NCBI GenBank assembly: GCA_017506865.1 | Contig: JAFCMP010000046.1 | Span: forward strand, 496,001 to 560,000 | Reading direction: 5' to 3' | Length of the DNA: 64,000 bases | Origin: Tribonema minus | Taxonomy: Eukaryota; Sar; Xanthophyceae; Tribonematales; Tribonemataceae | Shown: positions 22,492-58,200 of the stretch, in pieces | Layout of the letters: every line of letters starts with the position of its first letter | Numbering within the stretch: position 1 is the stretch's first letter | The notes under the pieces: generated by a model | Told to the model about the DNA's origin: nothing | Databases searched by the model: none | Seen by the model: only the letters and a program-made list of their open reading frames with translations | Made by a program: the position numbers and the translations under genes

Positions 22492-23097
22492 TGGGCTGTC
22501 AGCGTAAATTTCAGCCCCACATTCAGTGCACCTATGAATGGGTCCGTAATCACAGGTACCGTTATCAGCTCCTGGGGTGCTGGTGTAGCACTCGATGACT
22601 TCGCGTCGCTCACCGCCCAGTTCAAACTCCTTCGCTTGGCGTCAGTCGGTGTCTGCGTCTCCTACATCGGGCAGGAAAGCACTGCTGCAGGGGAAATCCT
22701 TCTTGTTCCCCTCACAGGTGTTTCAGCCCCGGCAGGAGAGGTCAGTCCAACCAACAGCGACTGGAGGGACTATCCTGGTGCATCTTCAATCTCTATCCCT
22801 TTTATGAGGCAAACTATCTGTGCGGCATTCACCAACTACGATAAACCAAGTTTTCAGGTCCTCAGTGCCTCGCACGCCGCAACGTTTCCTTCGTTCATCG
22901 TAGGAACCGTAGGAGCCCCAAACTCCGCGTGCATCAGGATCGACATCACTATCAACGTGGAAGCCGTGCCCTTTGTTAACAGTCCCATGAGTCAGATGGC
23001 TAAACCGACTCCTCCGAACCAGGTAGCGATGGACTACACTGCTCGAAGGCTCCCTGCCGCGCGCGTGTCCAACGCTGGCTGGAAGACGTCATCGTGA
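22492..23097 (+). pseudogene. Jelly-roll-like viral capsid protein, 5' end disrupted
   Basis: The frame is open from 22492, first ATG at 22534, to TGA at 23095-23097. Beta-rich segments resemble the single jelly-roll capsids shared by tombus/noda-like RNA viruses and several CRESS-DNA viruses: SVNFSPTF, FKLLRLASVGVCVSYIG, GEILLVPL and SACIRIDITINVEAVPF. The same frame continues upstream with capsid-like composition (GDNRFEGPSVSNAHTQRY) but holds TAA at 22489, TAG at 22405 and TGA at 22375, so the 5' part is broken. Capsid identity rests on pattern and context, not on an alignment. Confidence 0.55.
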
Positions 23098-23276
23098 AAT
23101 CATTGACTCGCACTGGTACTGGTCGCGTCAGCACCATCAAGAAAGCCCGCGCGCGTCCTGCGGCAGCTGGCACCTTTAAGAAGTACAGCAAGTACAACTA
23201 CGCACGCAAGCCGACACCTTCGCCATTTAAGAAGTATTCCACCAGGAAGTTCACGTACACCAAGCGTCGCTTTTAA
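23094..23276 (+). CDS. Small, very basic ORF overlapping the capsid stop
   Basis: A 60-codon frame opening at GTG 23094 and ending in TAA. It is rich in Lys, Arg, Tyr, Ser and Thr (KKARARPAAAG, FTYTKRRF), as in nucleic-acid-binding capsid arms. It lies in a different frame from the capsid gene and overlaps its last four bases, and the frame is open upstream of the GTG. It may be a separate packaging protein or the capsid C-terminus displaced by a frameshift. Confidence 0.45.
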   Translation: MKSLTRTGTGRVSTIKKARARPAAAGTFKKYSKYNYARKPTPSPFKKYSTRKFTYTKRRF

Positions 23277-23321
23277 ATATAAAGTTTTTTAAAGCATTCC
23301 AAACCCCCGACCCTTTCACAT

Positions 23322-23384
23322 CCGATCCTTTCGGACAACCCAAACATTTCAAACCCCCGACCTCTTCACATCCGACCCGTTCGG
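23322..23384. repeat. Direct repeat carrying CCGA-N-TTCGG palindromes, right flank
   Basis: Two imperfect ~45-base direct repeats (ttcaaacccccgacc, cttcacatccga). They carry CCGATCCTTTCGG (23322-23334) and CCGACCCGTTCGG (23372-23384), like the pair at 13358-13400. Confidence 0.6.
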
Positions 23385-23555
23385 CAACGTGCCGATACTG
23401 GTTTCATACCGGTTAGGCCAAATGGCCCTGTTTCAATACCTTGCGGGACGGGCACACATGTTTAGCGGGGCAATCTATTGTAACAATAAGGTCATGACCA
23501 TACAAAGGTCACTGAGGGTGCAAGACAAGGATGAACTGAAAGTCAATGCACTCAC

Positions 23556-24693
23556 GTTGTACACTCGCTTCCAGTCGTCATCAGAGAGGACAGCAGGAGG
23601 AACATCGCATGATTGTGTCTCAATTGCCAGCCGCCGCTCCAGAAATGCCCTGGCGACATCTTCCGAGAAGTTTCCTACCACCTCGGAGCGCCAGAGGCTG
23701 CAACGAAAGTCTGCAAATGGCCAAGGAGCGATGAGCTTTTTTCATGAATGCAGAGATTTGAAGTGGTAGTGTACGCCATAGGCCCGCAGGTACATGCAAG
23801 CGCTGCATACAGGTGTCACGGTGGCTGCACTCACTTTCTCCCATCCATGTCTGGAACCAGCCTGAGTGCGCAGATGCCATGAGCAGCACGTGAGCGCGGC
23901 TGTCACGCGTCATCACCGTGGCGAGGAAGTTGATGAGCTGCTGGACTTCAGATTCGTCCTTCCAACGCGCGATCATGTCTGCTGCATCAATGACCAGCAC
24001 TGGCCATTTTGGCCGATCAAGGCTAAGTGGAAGGCGCTGCCAGGCTTCCAAAAACTCCAGGTAAAAACCAAAAACCGAAGCTAGTTTTGCTGCACCCTCC
24101 ACAGCAGGAGGCTTTGCATCGAATTTGGACATGTCTTGCATGGCCGAAAGCCGAGCTGCAAAGCGCTGCAACTCGTGCTTGGGGAGGCCGTGAACAAGGG
24201 GTGGCAAGGCTTGAGCGGCAAAGATCTCAGCGAACGCTTCCGCATTGTAGCCACCGACAACTCTGCGGCAATCCACATAGCATGCACAGTTGCGATACTT
24301 CTCTTGCTTCAAGTGCTCGACCACCAGCTTTATCTTCCCGCAACTGCGAGGGCCAAGCATGACTGTAATGCGTTGTGGGGTCGAACGCAGCAGGTCATCA
24401 AGTCTGGAACGTTCGAACACACGGTCGAACAACGGACTTGCGGACGTTGCCTGGCGCAAGACCTCGGTAGACGTGGTGTCAGATATGTCAGCTGGGGCAT
24501 GGCGCGCGCCAGCGACTCTGTGGAGAAGGGCACCGGCAGGGGCGTCGGACATGTCACGTTTAAAGACAGTTGGCAGCAGCTCGAATTGCATCAGGAGCAC
24601 CCTGCGCATGTGTGCGGTAGGCTGCACCCTTGACTGTGTGCTGATGTTTTTAAAAACACAACACCAGTTCAATGATAGATTCGCCTCAGGCAA
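23556..24693 (-). pseudogene. P-loop ATPase (ATPase_2-like) gene, 3' end missing
   Basis: Exon 1 runs from an ATG at 24693 or 24609 to 23835 (donor GTGAGT); exon 2 is 23710-23556, again ending at GTGAGT. The joined phase gives FRCSLWRSEVVGNFSEDVARAF, the sensor-like region of this ATPase family. The N-terminus from 24609 (MRRVLLMQFELLPTVFKRD) could be a mitochondrial or plastid targeting peptide. Walker A is GPRSCGK but followed by Ile instead of Ser/Thr; Walker B is LVIDAADM. No further exon is found before the viral element begins about 170 bases on, so the gene looks truncated by the insertion or continues beyond it. The family is a chaperone-like ATPase group expanded in some algae and fungi; the substrate is unknown. 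The altered Walker A suggests weak or no ATP hydrolysis. Confidence 0.6.
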
Positions 24694-25448
24694 AAAGTGC
24701 GCTCGAGGTGTGGTCGTCGATTTTATGAAATTTTATTCTCGTTGCCCAATCACTCACCTGTGCGGTATGGGACCATTCTGGCCATGTGAGACCTTGCTGG
24801 GCTCAAAAGCGGCCACCAGGCCGAGCACACTGCAAGACAAGCTCGCAATGGCTGCTGCTTTCATGTGTCAGACCTGTACAGCTCCTCAGCAACTCCACGA
24901 CAATTCCAGCGCGTCACTGATTACACTTCAAAAGTTGGAGTGTGAACTTTTGTTCGGCACCGCGCTGTACCGTCGTCGCTGTGCTCGTGTCATTCAACCT
25001 CCGGCATTTGAAGAAACCGCTGACCGCGCGATCGCATGTTGAACGCTCTTAATGCTGAACTTATGCTTACCGTGGCGTTGTGATGGTAGTGATAATTGAT
25101 ACAGAGGCGCCATATGTAGTAGTATCTGTAGGTCAGGAAATGTACTGGGGGATCAATCTGCTCATCCCTTTCCAGAGACGTCACGTGCATTGCCTGCTTC
25201 TTGTGGCTATCGTCTTTTCCATAAATGTCAAAATAATGCCGTGCATGCATGTGAGTTTTCTCCCCGCTGGCACGGACAGCATGCTGCCAGCAGTAACACA
25301 GCAGTGCTGAGCACAAACAACAGCACGCTGCACAATCAGATCCAAGCGATCTCGCCAATCAGTCATCCAGCAACACTGTAAGCACTCAAATCCATATCTC
25401 GAGCACCGCAACATCTTCATTACATACGGCCGTAGCGCGAGTGCCGCG
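24694..25448. other. Intergenic, no supported gene
   Basis: Between the divergent ATPase start and the PRP16 3' end. Only short frames without recognisable content. Confidence 0.5.
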
Positions 25449-44473
<19,025 letters not shown>

Positions 44474-44686
44474 GTTTTGAAGGTCTCACTCAACTTCACA
44501 CGTACTTCAACGACAACTTGAAGTAGAGTGGCGTGTAAGTAAAGATAGCCAGTCGCACTGGTGCATTCACGTGGCCAATTCCTCACAAAGGTGGAAGGAC
44601 CGTAGGCTATCAAAGACGTCCCTATTTTGTGCGCAAACGCAACAACCGGATTAAATTGGATCTTCGGGATCTTGTGAAACGCACAC

Positions 44687-51101
<6,415 letters not shown>

Positions 51102-52955
51102 GTATGTAGCGGGTCATTGCGCGCTCAGCATCACGTGCTCAGCGTATGCTCGAGGATGCAGCAGCGATTCAGGCAGCAGCGACGGCGCTGCGGCAGCATA
51201 GAGACGGCAGCAGCGGAGCGTAGAGGCGGCTGTGGCGGTGTAAGGGAGACGGCAGTGGCGGAGCATAGATGCGGCAGTGGCGGCATGGGCGTTGCTGCCG
51301 CCGTAGCAGCAGAGCGCGGGGTTCAGGCGGTGCGCTGCTGCTTTTGATGGTGGCCGCAAGTTACATTGCTGAAGAGTGACGCTGATTCGCAGGAACTGTG
51401 CAGCTACTGAAGACGCGGCACTGGGTCGAGTGCCGCCGCTTTCGCCGACGCTGCCTTCGGCGCACGGACGGAGAGCAGACGCACATGTGGGCTGTTCGAT
51501 ATGGTTCAATTGGGGATGCAGATGTCAGTTCCATACACTTTGTTCTCCTGGGGTAGTGTGCTGAGTGCGGTGTAGATTGAGGGGGGGCACACACAAACTC
51601 ATTTACCGGGGCCAGCTTTGGGTGGCACTGTGACGCCGCAGGTGTGCATCCACGTTGGTGCCTGTGATACACTACGGTAATCGGTTAAGCGGGCTTTGCT
51701 GGTACATGTATACAGCACACGCAGCAGAGTGATTGAGGAGGGCGCCATTACAGTAGCACTCGTAGCTACACTGGTCCAGGTGGACGTGATGGCGGCCGTT
51801 TTTTTTTACACCATGAAGTTATCACGGCATGACTCATGTGGACTGTGTGCTGCATACCGCATGTGCTGGCTTTAAGGTCGTGCAAACCGTTTGCTGGTGG
51901 AAGAAAAGCAGAAAATCAGCAGTTTTGGAGCGTTAAACCTTGTGCATCTGTCGTATGGTGACCTGCAACTCAGAGCGCGCTTGCAGATGCAGTTGCTGAA
52001 GGTGATGAGCAAAAATGGCAAGACTGTTTGCAAGAGCACACACGGTTGCCGCACAGGTGCGATGGTTGACCTCAATGTTGTATGGGCTGACATAAAAGTA
52101 TACAGCAATGGCTAGCCTCATCATGTGTTTGATGCATGGTCCCAGCACAGCACGCGTGCAAATTGTGTGGCATAGCAGGCAAGACTCTGCTCTGTGATCG
52201 GCATGCATGCATTACGTGATACCGTGCCCACAGAATGGGAAAGCAACCATCACCTTTGCCATCACTGGCAACTGAAGTGACGGCAGGGGGGCAACCAAAG
52301 ACTCTTGCTTGACAGATGAAAACGCACCTTGCACAACATCATCAGCAGCAGCGCGCCGCAAATGCTGTAACATGCGCCACTGAGTGCTGCCATCAGGACA
52401 CTCATTCACGCGGGCCACACATCATGGACCCTTCTCAATCATCGAGCCGGCCTACTTGGCATCAGGCATTTTTGCTCGCCATGGTTGCCACAAATAGATG
52501 CTTCTCCCTTTCAAAGCGCCGGTCAGGTTTTGAGTAGGGTTCGCGCTTGGGAAAACTACTACAGCTAAGCCTTCGCGCTTGCTGAGCAGGGCTATGTCTG
52601 CTCCATACGCTGCGCGCTCTGCTGCTGCTGAGCCACGATTCATGCACAGTTTGCAGGCGCAGCAGCACATGCAGCAACAGCTGAACATGACATGTGTCTG
52701 TGTTTTAATGTTGTTGTGATTGAAGTTTGCGTTGATGTTGATGTTGAGGAGGAGGGAAATCGTGTTCATCCTTGCAAGGCTCCGCAGCAGTGACGAGAGG
52801 TAATCGACGCAGCTCTTGAATGTTAGAGCAACGACGGGTGGGCATGGGCCCGGGGGGGAGGGGGCGACGAGGGACAGCGTGAGAGCAACTCACGACGACG
52901 AATACACCCGAAGATGCCCAGTGGCAATGTAAGCTCCAGCGTGTGCAGCAGGGGC
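51102..52955. other. Intergenic, no supported gene
   Basis: Downstream of the GH1 gene. Contains ggcggcag-type imperfect repeats (51160-51310) and short frames without recognisable domains. Confidence 0.45.
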
Positions 52956-53215
52956 AGGGGGGGGGGGAGGGGGGAAGTGGCGGAAGGGGGGGGGGGGGTT
53001 GGAAGGGGGTGAAGAGATTGTAAGAGGGGGGGGGGTGTTAGGGGGGGGGGGGGGGGGGGCGTGGGGAAGGGGAGGGGCGACAGCGCATGATGACAACATG
53101 ATGTCAGCGCTCTGCGGCAGAGGGGATGTAAGAGGGGGGGGCGTAAGGGGGGGGGGGGGGGGGGGGAGGGGCGACAGTGCATGATGACAACGTGATGTCA
53201 GCGCTCTGCTGCCGT
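52956..53215. repeat. G-rich low-complexity tract with a ~95-bp duplication
   Basis: Many G runs of 7-19. The block gcgacag.gcatgatgacaac.tgatgtcagcgctctgc occurs at 53075-53115 and again at 53170-53210. Confidence 0.75.
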
Positions 53216-53226
53216 CAGCGAGACCA

Positions 53227-55370
53227 TCAGTAGCAGCGCGCCTTCTTGCACGTGCCAAAGTGGGCGAGCATCTGCAGCCAGTCAGACGTGGCCATCGTGT
53301 ACGAGCCCCCCTGCTGCGCTGGCGCGCGCCGTGAGTAGCCCCTCTGCACTGTCAGCCCCTCGTGCGCACCCTCATTGCGCGAGCCGCCCTGGCCCCGCGG
53401 AACGTTCCACGCAAGCACTGCCGCCGCATGCTGCGCATACTGGGAGCCGGGGGCATTGTATGTCAGCCCGGCGGGCTCATAGCGCAGGGGTGGAGGGTCC
53501 GCGAAATCCAAGTACAGGCCCGCGCACTCCATGCAGTGGCAGGGCTCAGCGACCACCGCTCCCTCAGGGGGGTACATCCTCTCGACGCCCCGGAATACAT
53601 ATGAAGGTGGCACTTGCTGCTGGGGGACGCCGCCAGAGACGACTCGGCATTGACCGCGGAGCGCACGACCCACGGTGACGTCCAAACGGGTGGCGCCTGT
53701 TGAAGTGCAGTGTGCGTGATGCTGAAGGGCGCGCTGCGCAGCGCTGCGTCCGCGCCGTAGCCGGGCGCGGGCGGCGGCGCCTGCGCTGAGCACTGAGGTG
53801 GCTGGGCGGTGGCTGCTTGCGCGTTCCGGGGGGAGGGGGGGGGCTGGGGGCATGCGCCGTGGGGGGCGGCGGGGGGCTTCCCAAGTGAAGGGGCTTGCGG
53901 TGTGCGTTGTCCGTTGTGAAGCGCCCCTGCGCAGTGGGCGCCGCGGCAGCGGGAGTGGCGCGCGGCGGCGGCGCGGCGCGCGCTTGCGCACGAGCGGAGG
54001 ACAAGGGGTTGCAGGACGGGGGGTTCGGCGCGCTCGCGGGGGCGGGGGTGTTTTGGGCCCTGAGCGCAGCCGCCTCGCGGTGTGCGCGGCGCGCGTCCTC
54101 TGATATGTAAAGCCCCCGCTCGATGTTGTCTGCGGGCGTGTACTCCCTGCGGCTGGGGTCCCCGAGCTCGCTCCTGATTTGCGCAACGATGGCGGCGACC
54201 TGCGGCGTGCAGACGCCCACCACGCCCGGCTCGAGCGAGTAGAGCGTCACTACGAGGTTGCATTTCTCAGCAATCTTGATGACCTCCTGCCTGAGGTCGG
54301 ACTCGCCGGTCTCCGTGTGCTTGCCCCGCCTCGGGATCAGCAGCGCGCAGCCGCACACGCCGAGGTCGTGTTCCAGCATTGCGTCAAAGAACATCTGTGG
54401 AGCGGAGCAACGCAAGCAGCAGTGCTCAGTGTGCATCGAGAGAGCCTGCGACAGTGAGCGCATCTTGAAGTGGCAAAAGTGTTGACTTCTGCCCGCACGC
54501 GTTGGTCGCGCGCATGTGTTGGCATGCTGCCACAAGCACAGAGGAGTGTTTGCCGTGCTAACGCACAGCACACATGCTGCCCAATGCAGCGGTGCTGAGG
54601 ATACAAGATTCTGATACTTGACTCATCGTGACAGGAGCTGCTACCAAAAGCAAGTGGCGCAGTGTCAATGCGTGTCAAGCTGAATCGCATTGAGCCATCT
54701 GTTTGCATGAGGTTCAGTGCTAATAGGCAAGGCCAAGCAGCTCCGTTAAACTGGTGCTGGTAAAGTTTTGAGCGGTGCAGCTACTTTATAAGTTGTGGCA
54801 CGCTCGACGTACCTCAACCATGCCCCAGTTTGGGTCAAGGCCATGCAGGTCGTACACCGGAACGCGCTCCTCCAAGTCAAGCTCCTGCATGGCATGCAGA
54901 GCCTGGCATGACAGGCGCCTCAAGAACTTGGGGCGAGAGTTCATTGAGATAATGATCTCGAGCATCGCAGTTCGGGCGCTCGCAGTGACAGCGTCCTTCG
55001 TCTCCTCAAGGTGCACCTTTGCCACTGCCTGCCCCCCCTGTTGCTGCTCCAGTAACCTGCGGTGGGCTTTGCTCGCCCTGTACACGTTCTCCATGGCGGT
55101 ATGGTATATATCGTCGTTGGTCCTGTCGCCAGCAACTGCAGCCGATCCACTCCGCGCCTCTGCGCTCGCCGGGACCGTCAGTCGCACTGCCTGCTGCCTC
55201 GACCGTTGACTCCTGGTCGAACGTGTCTTGTTAAAGAGTTTATACGCATCGCAGAACGCCTCCGCAGAGGCCAGCAGAACGGCGGTCGTGTCCTCTTCTG
55301 GGCGATCACCTTCCGCAGGGAGCTGCAGTGCATCGTTGCTGGGCCTACCGCCAGCTGCTTCGTCGCGCAC
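53227..55370 (-). CDS. Smr-like (DLHG-motif) domain protein
   Basis: Exon A is 55370-54813 and exon B starts at 54394; the phases agree. The joined region reads VYDLHGLDPNWGM, FFDAMLEHDLG, LLIPRRGKHTETGESDLRQE and LVVTL. This order matches the small MutS-related fold: the DLHG motif, a helix, the G-x-G-K-H-like loop, then L-R-x-x-V. Smr domains are often nucleases acting on RNA or branched DNA. The N-terminal 150 residues are helical, with a DUF1771-like feel (ARTAMLEIIISMNSRPKFL). After the domain comes a long Pro/Ala-rich stretch. A plausible C-terminus (MATSDWLQMLAHFGTC, TGA at 53229-53227) lies in another frame, so an intron or frameshift between about 53950 and 53650 is needed. An upstream exon may start near 55476. 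Two decayed copies lie at 61.3-62.7 kb. Confidence 0.55.
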
Positions 55371-55582
55371 TGGCGTATGGGCACCGGCCCGCGCTTCGAG
55401 GGATGTCCTTGGAAATACACATCCCGTACGCCCAATACCAGTCTAGCCGCATCTAGTGTTGCGTGGTGTCGCTTCATGCGCTACAACGTGCTCAGCACTG
55501 GTCTCTCTCACCGTTTGCGGTAGCTTACTACTGATAGCGTAGGCGTGGTGGTGTGTGGTGTCCGTGTTTTCCCGTCTTGTGA

Positions 55583-55867
55583 GTGTGGTTTCGCGGCGGT
55601 CAACACACAACTTCACGCGACACCCAAGCGCTGCTACACGCACTCGCCGAGCAGAGCTCGCAGGGCAGCTACAATCTCGCGCAGCGCGTTGCCTTCTGGC
55701 GCCGCCGCGCCTCCCTCGCGCTACAGCGCGCGCTCACACGTGTCGTGATCGACAACTGGAACGCAGTCATTGCCCCTGATGGCGACGTCAGTGCTTACCG
55801 CCGCATCGCACTGTTGCAAGTGCCGCGGCCCTCGCCGGCCAGCGCCGAACCGCCGGCCCCTCCGTAG
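55583..55867 (+). CDS. Unrecognised ORF, possibly a fragment
   Basis: An open frame of 94 codons with coding-like content: NLAQRVAFWRRRASLALQRA, VVIDNWNAVIAPDGDVSAYRR. It lies divergently next to the Smr-like gene's 5' end. No family is recognised; it may be the end of a degraded mobile-element protein. Confidence 0.3.
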   Translation: MWFRGGQHTTSRDTQALLHALAEQSSQGSYNLAQRVAFWRRRASLALQRALTRVVIDNWNAVIAPDGDVSAYRRIALLQVPRPSPASAEPPAPP

Positions 55868-56972
55868 ATTTAGTTATCGCCCGATTATCGTGTGCTCAAC
55901 CCCCATGCGGTCCAGGACATAATATACAACTTCAACTGGCGGGTGAAACAGCCTGTGTACAGGTCTTCAGCAAACAAGAGCGAACAGCAGAGCAGGTGCA
56001 CGGTTAAGCACAAAGAAGAGAGATTTGCTACAAATGGGCACTCCACACTCCAAGCCACGCCACATCAGGCGCTTTCAGCGGCGGCATTTCCTAGCGGAAG
56101 CGGGGCTGCAAGCGAGTCTTCGGGCCACGCAAGCTGTGAAGGCACCAGCTAGTGGTGTCGTAGCAGTGGGCCAATCCCCGGGGTCGTACACGTCCAGGCT
56201 TGCGATATGAGGGCCAGGGTCCGGGCCGGCGGAGCTACACTGTAGTGCAGTTTCTGCTGTACAAGCACAGACACGCTGCAGTGGCGAAGCCTCGATCCGC
56301 TCCTTCGGTGCACCCAGGTGTTCTCGATGCAACGCGTCTCGATACCTGTACAACTCTCTGCAATCGACTGCATCGAGAGTGGTACCTGCGATCGATGCCA
56401 TCGATTGCATCTAGTCGTCAAGGTACCGAGGTTCGTTGCATCTGTACCTGGGGCACATGCGGGATGGGTCAACTTCCCTCGGCTTGTCCTGTTCCGTGAT
56501 GGTAGACTAGCTGCTCTTTCCCGAGGGGTAACGTTTGACGGGCTTTCCCTCCTTCTCCTAGCTGATGAAGTCGTTTGGAGCGGCTGCATGGTGGGCTCGC
56601 AGGGCACAAGCATAAGCAGGTTCCTAGGGACGAAGTCACTAGGTCTCCGTTTGCACATCGTGCAAAACACCCAAAATCGCAATAACTTCTGAACTAGCAA
56701 CCTGTTTCGCATTCTGTTTGGTGCGTGGTACATCCAATACAGTTAGGTATAATGATCATGCAACAGATCTGCAGCAGACCACCAGTGTGATGCTGTGGGA
56801 TAATTACAAAGCCTCAAAATAAGTTTTTATTGAATAAAAAAGGTTGTACACCGAAAACTCGACATGTCGGCCCGATTTGTAACTGATTCGTGTCAAAAGC
56901 GCCTAGAGGTGCATGAGCCCGGCAGGCCACTTGCATGCAGGAATCGCGCGTGCACGAGGATTGTGCAGAGGA
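55868..56972. other. Unassigned region with short inverted repeats
   Basis: Open frames at 56025-56210 (basic, MGTPHSKPRHIRRFQRR start) and 56318-56692 (GWVNFPRLVLFRDGRLAALS) are not recognised. TCTCGATGCA (56322-56331) and TGCATCGAGA (56369-56378) are inverted repeats in a patch rich in cgatcgat. Confidence 0.35.
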
Positions 56973-57472
56973 GAGGATGATCATGAGACAGAAGCAAGTG
57001 GTGAGGCTAGCTCAAAGAGTAGGCGTGCGCAGCAAGAAGAAAGGAGCAGCCGTGAGGGGGTACAGCTCGCGGAGGAGTCTGTGCCAACACAGTGGAGCTG
57101 CGTGCAGCGAGGCAAGGCAGCACGCGACAACTAGTGCCGAGTGAGGTGCAGCAACAGTCCTTGCTTCACGGAAAGCAGTGCTGAGCCACGTGTGGCAGCA
57201 AGTGCTGGCGCTGCCTACGCAAGAGGATGATCATGAGACAGAAGCAAGTGGTGAGGCTAGCTCAAAGAGTAGGCGTGCGCAGCAAGAAGAAAGGAGCAGC
57301 CGTGAGGGGGTACAGCTCGCGGAGGAGTCTGTGCCAACACAGTGGAGCTGCGTGCAGCGAGGCAAGGCAGCACGCGACAACTAGTGCCGAGTGAGGTGCA
57401 GCAACAGTCCTTGCTTCACGGAAAGCAGTGCTGAGCCACGTGTGGCAGCAAGTGCTGGCGCTGCCTACGCAA
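56973..57472. repeat. Perfect 250-bp tandem duplication
   Basis: The unit 56973-57222 is repeated at 57223-57472 with no difference seen by eye. Both contain the same 52-codon open frame beginning DDHETEASGEASSKSRR and ending RGKAARDN. Confidence 0.9.
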
Positions 57473-57690
57473 ATATACAGTCGATGCATGGCGGGGAAGC
57501 AGCTACTTGGTGGCTTGTGAACTACACATAAGCCCCAGTGAACTGTTGAGCAAGCTGTACCCATGGCGTGGGCTGCCTTGATGACGGAGCGTGTCGACGA
57601 TGGGCTGCTACAGAAAAGACCAAATTAAGCTACTTAACGAGCACGAGGAGCACGACAAGGCCTGGCTGGCTGAAGCTGGAGCCATGATTC
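57473..57690. other. Spacer, nothing recognised
   Basis: Short sequence between two tandem repeats, without an open frame of note. Confidence 0.4.
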
Positions 57691-58200
57691 AACATGCAAG
57701 CCTGAGGCTTGCAGAGCTGCATGCTGTCATATGATAAGGCAGCAAGCAGGCAGAAGACTGCGATCGGTTGACTTGGCGACCCATCAGTCATGAGTTTTCA
57801 TGGCTGGTACTTGCCAACTGTTTGCAACAGCGACTGGCCTGGGCTGGCTGCAGCTGAAGACATGTGCAACATGCGAGGCTTGCAGAGCTGCCAGTGCATG
57901 CTGTCACACTGGGCCGTGTATGCAATGAGCACGCACCAGGTTGCGGTCCGTTGAATTGGCGACTCATGAGCATTGAACTGCCATGGCCGGTCCTTGCCAC
58001 CTGTATGCAATGGTGACTGCCTTGGGCTGACTGCAGCTGAACACATATGCAACATGCAAGGCTTGCGGAGCTGCCTGTGCATGCTGTCACACTGGGCCAT
58101 GTATGCAGTGAGCACGCAGCAAGTTGTGTCGAATGACTTGGCGACTCGTGAGCATTGGACTGCCATCTGGCAGCAGGTGCCATGGTAATGCATTCTTCAT
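57691..58200. repeat. Tandem repeat, period about 180 bp
   Basis: Units start aacatgca/cgaggcttg at 57691, 57868 and 58051 (spacings 177 and 183). Shared blocks include tgcatgctgtcacactgggcc, gagcacgca and ttggcgactcatgagcatt-like sequence. The first unit is the most diverged. Confidence 0.8.

Larger units (their letters stand above)
19080..23390. mobile_element. Endogenous CRESS-DNA-virus-like element
   Basis: About 4.3 kb of lower-GC DNA with compact, intron-free ORFs on both strands: orphan ORF (+), small hydrophobic ORF (-), Rep (+), class 3 lipase-like (-), capsid-like (+) and a basic ORF (+). A hairpin with a nonanucleotide-like loop lies downstream of Rep. Size, Rep type and bidirectional layout resemble ssDNA viruses of the phylum Cressdnaviricota that infect microalgae, such as bacilladnaviruses. 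Inactivation is visible: paired stops in Rep and lipase, and a broken capsid 5' end. The exact junctions with host DNA are not defined. Integration, rather than assembly of a separate viral molecule, is supported by flanking host-type genes on both sides of the region. Confidence 0.75.

Noticed and set aside
19080-23390. Alternative genetic code (TAA/TAG as sense) for host or element
   Set aside because: Host genes end at TAA, TAG and TGA at expected C-termini, and several frames in the element end in TAG or TAA.
52823-53258. Pro-rich minus-strand frames opposite G runs
   Set aside because: Produced by poly-G/poly-C low complexity.
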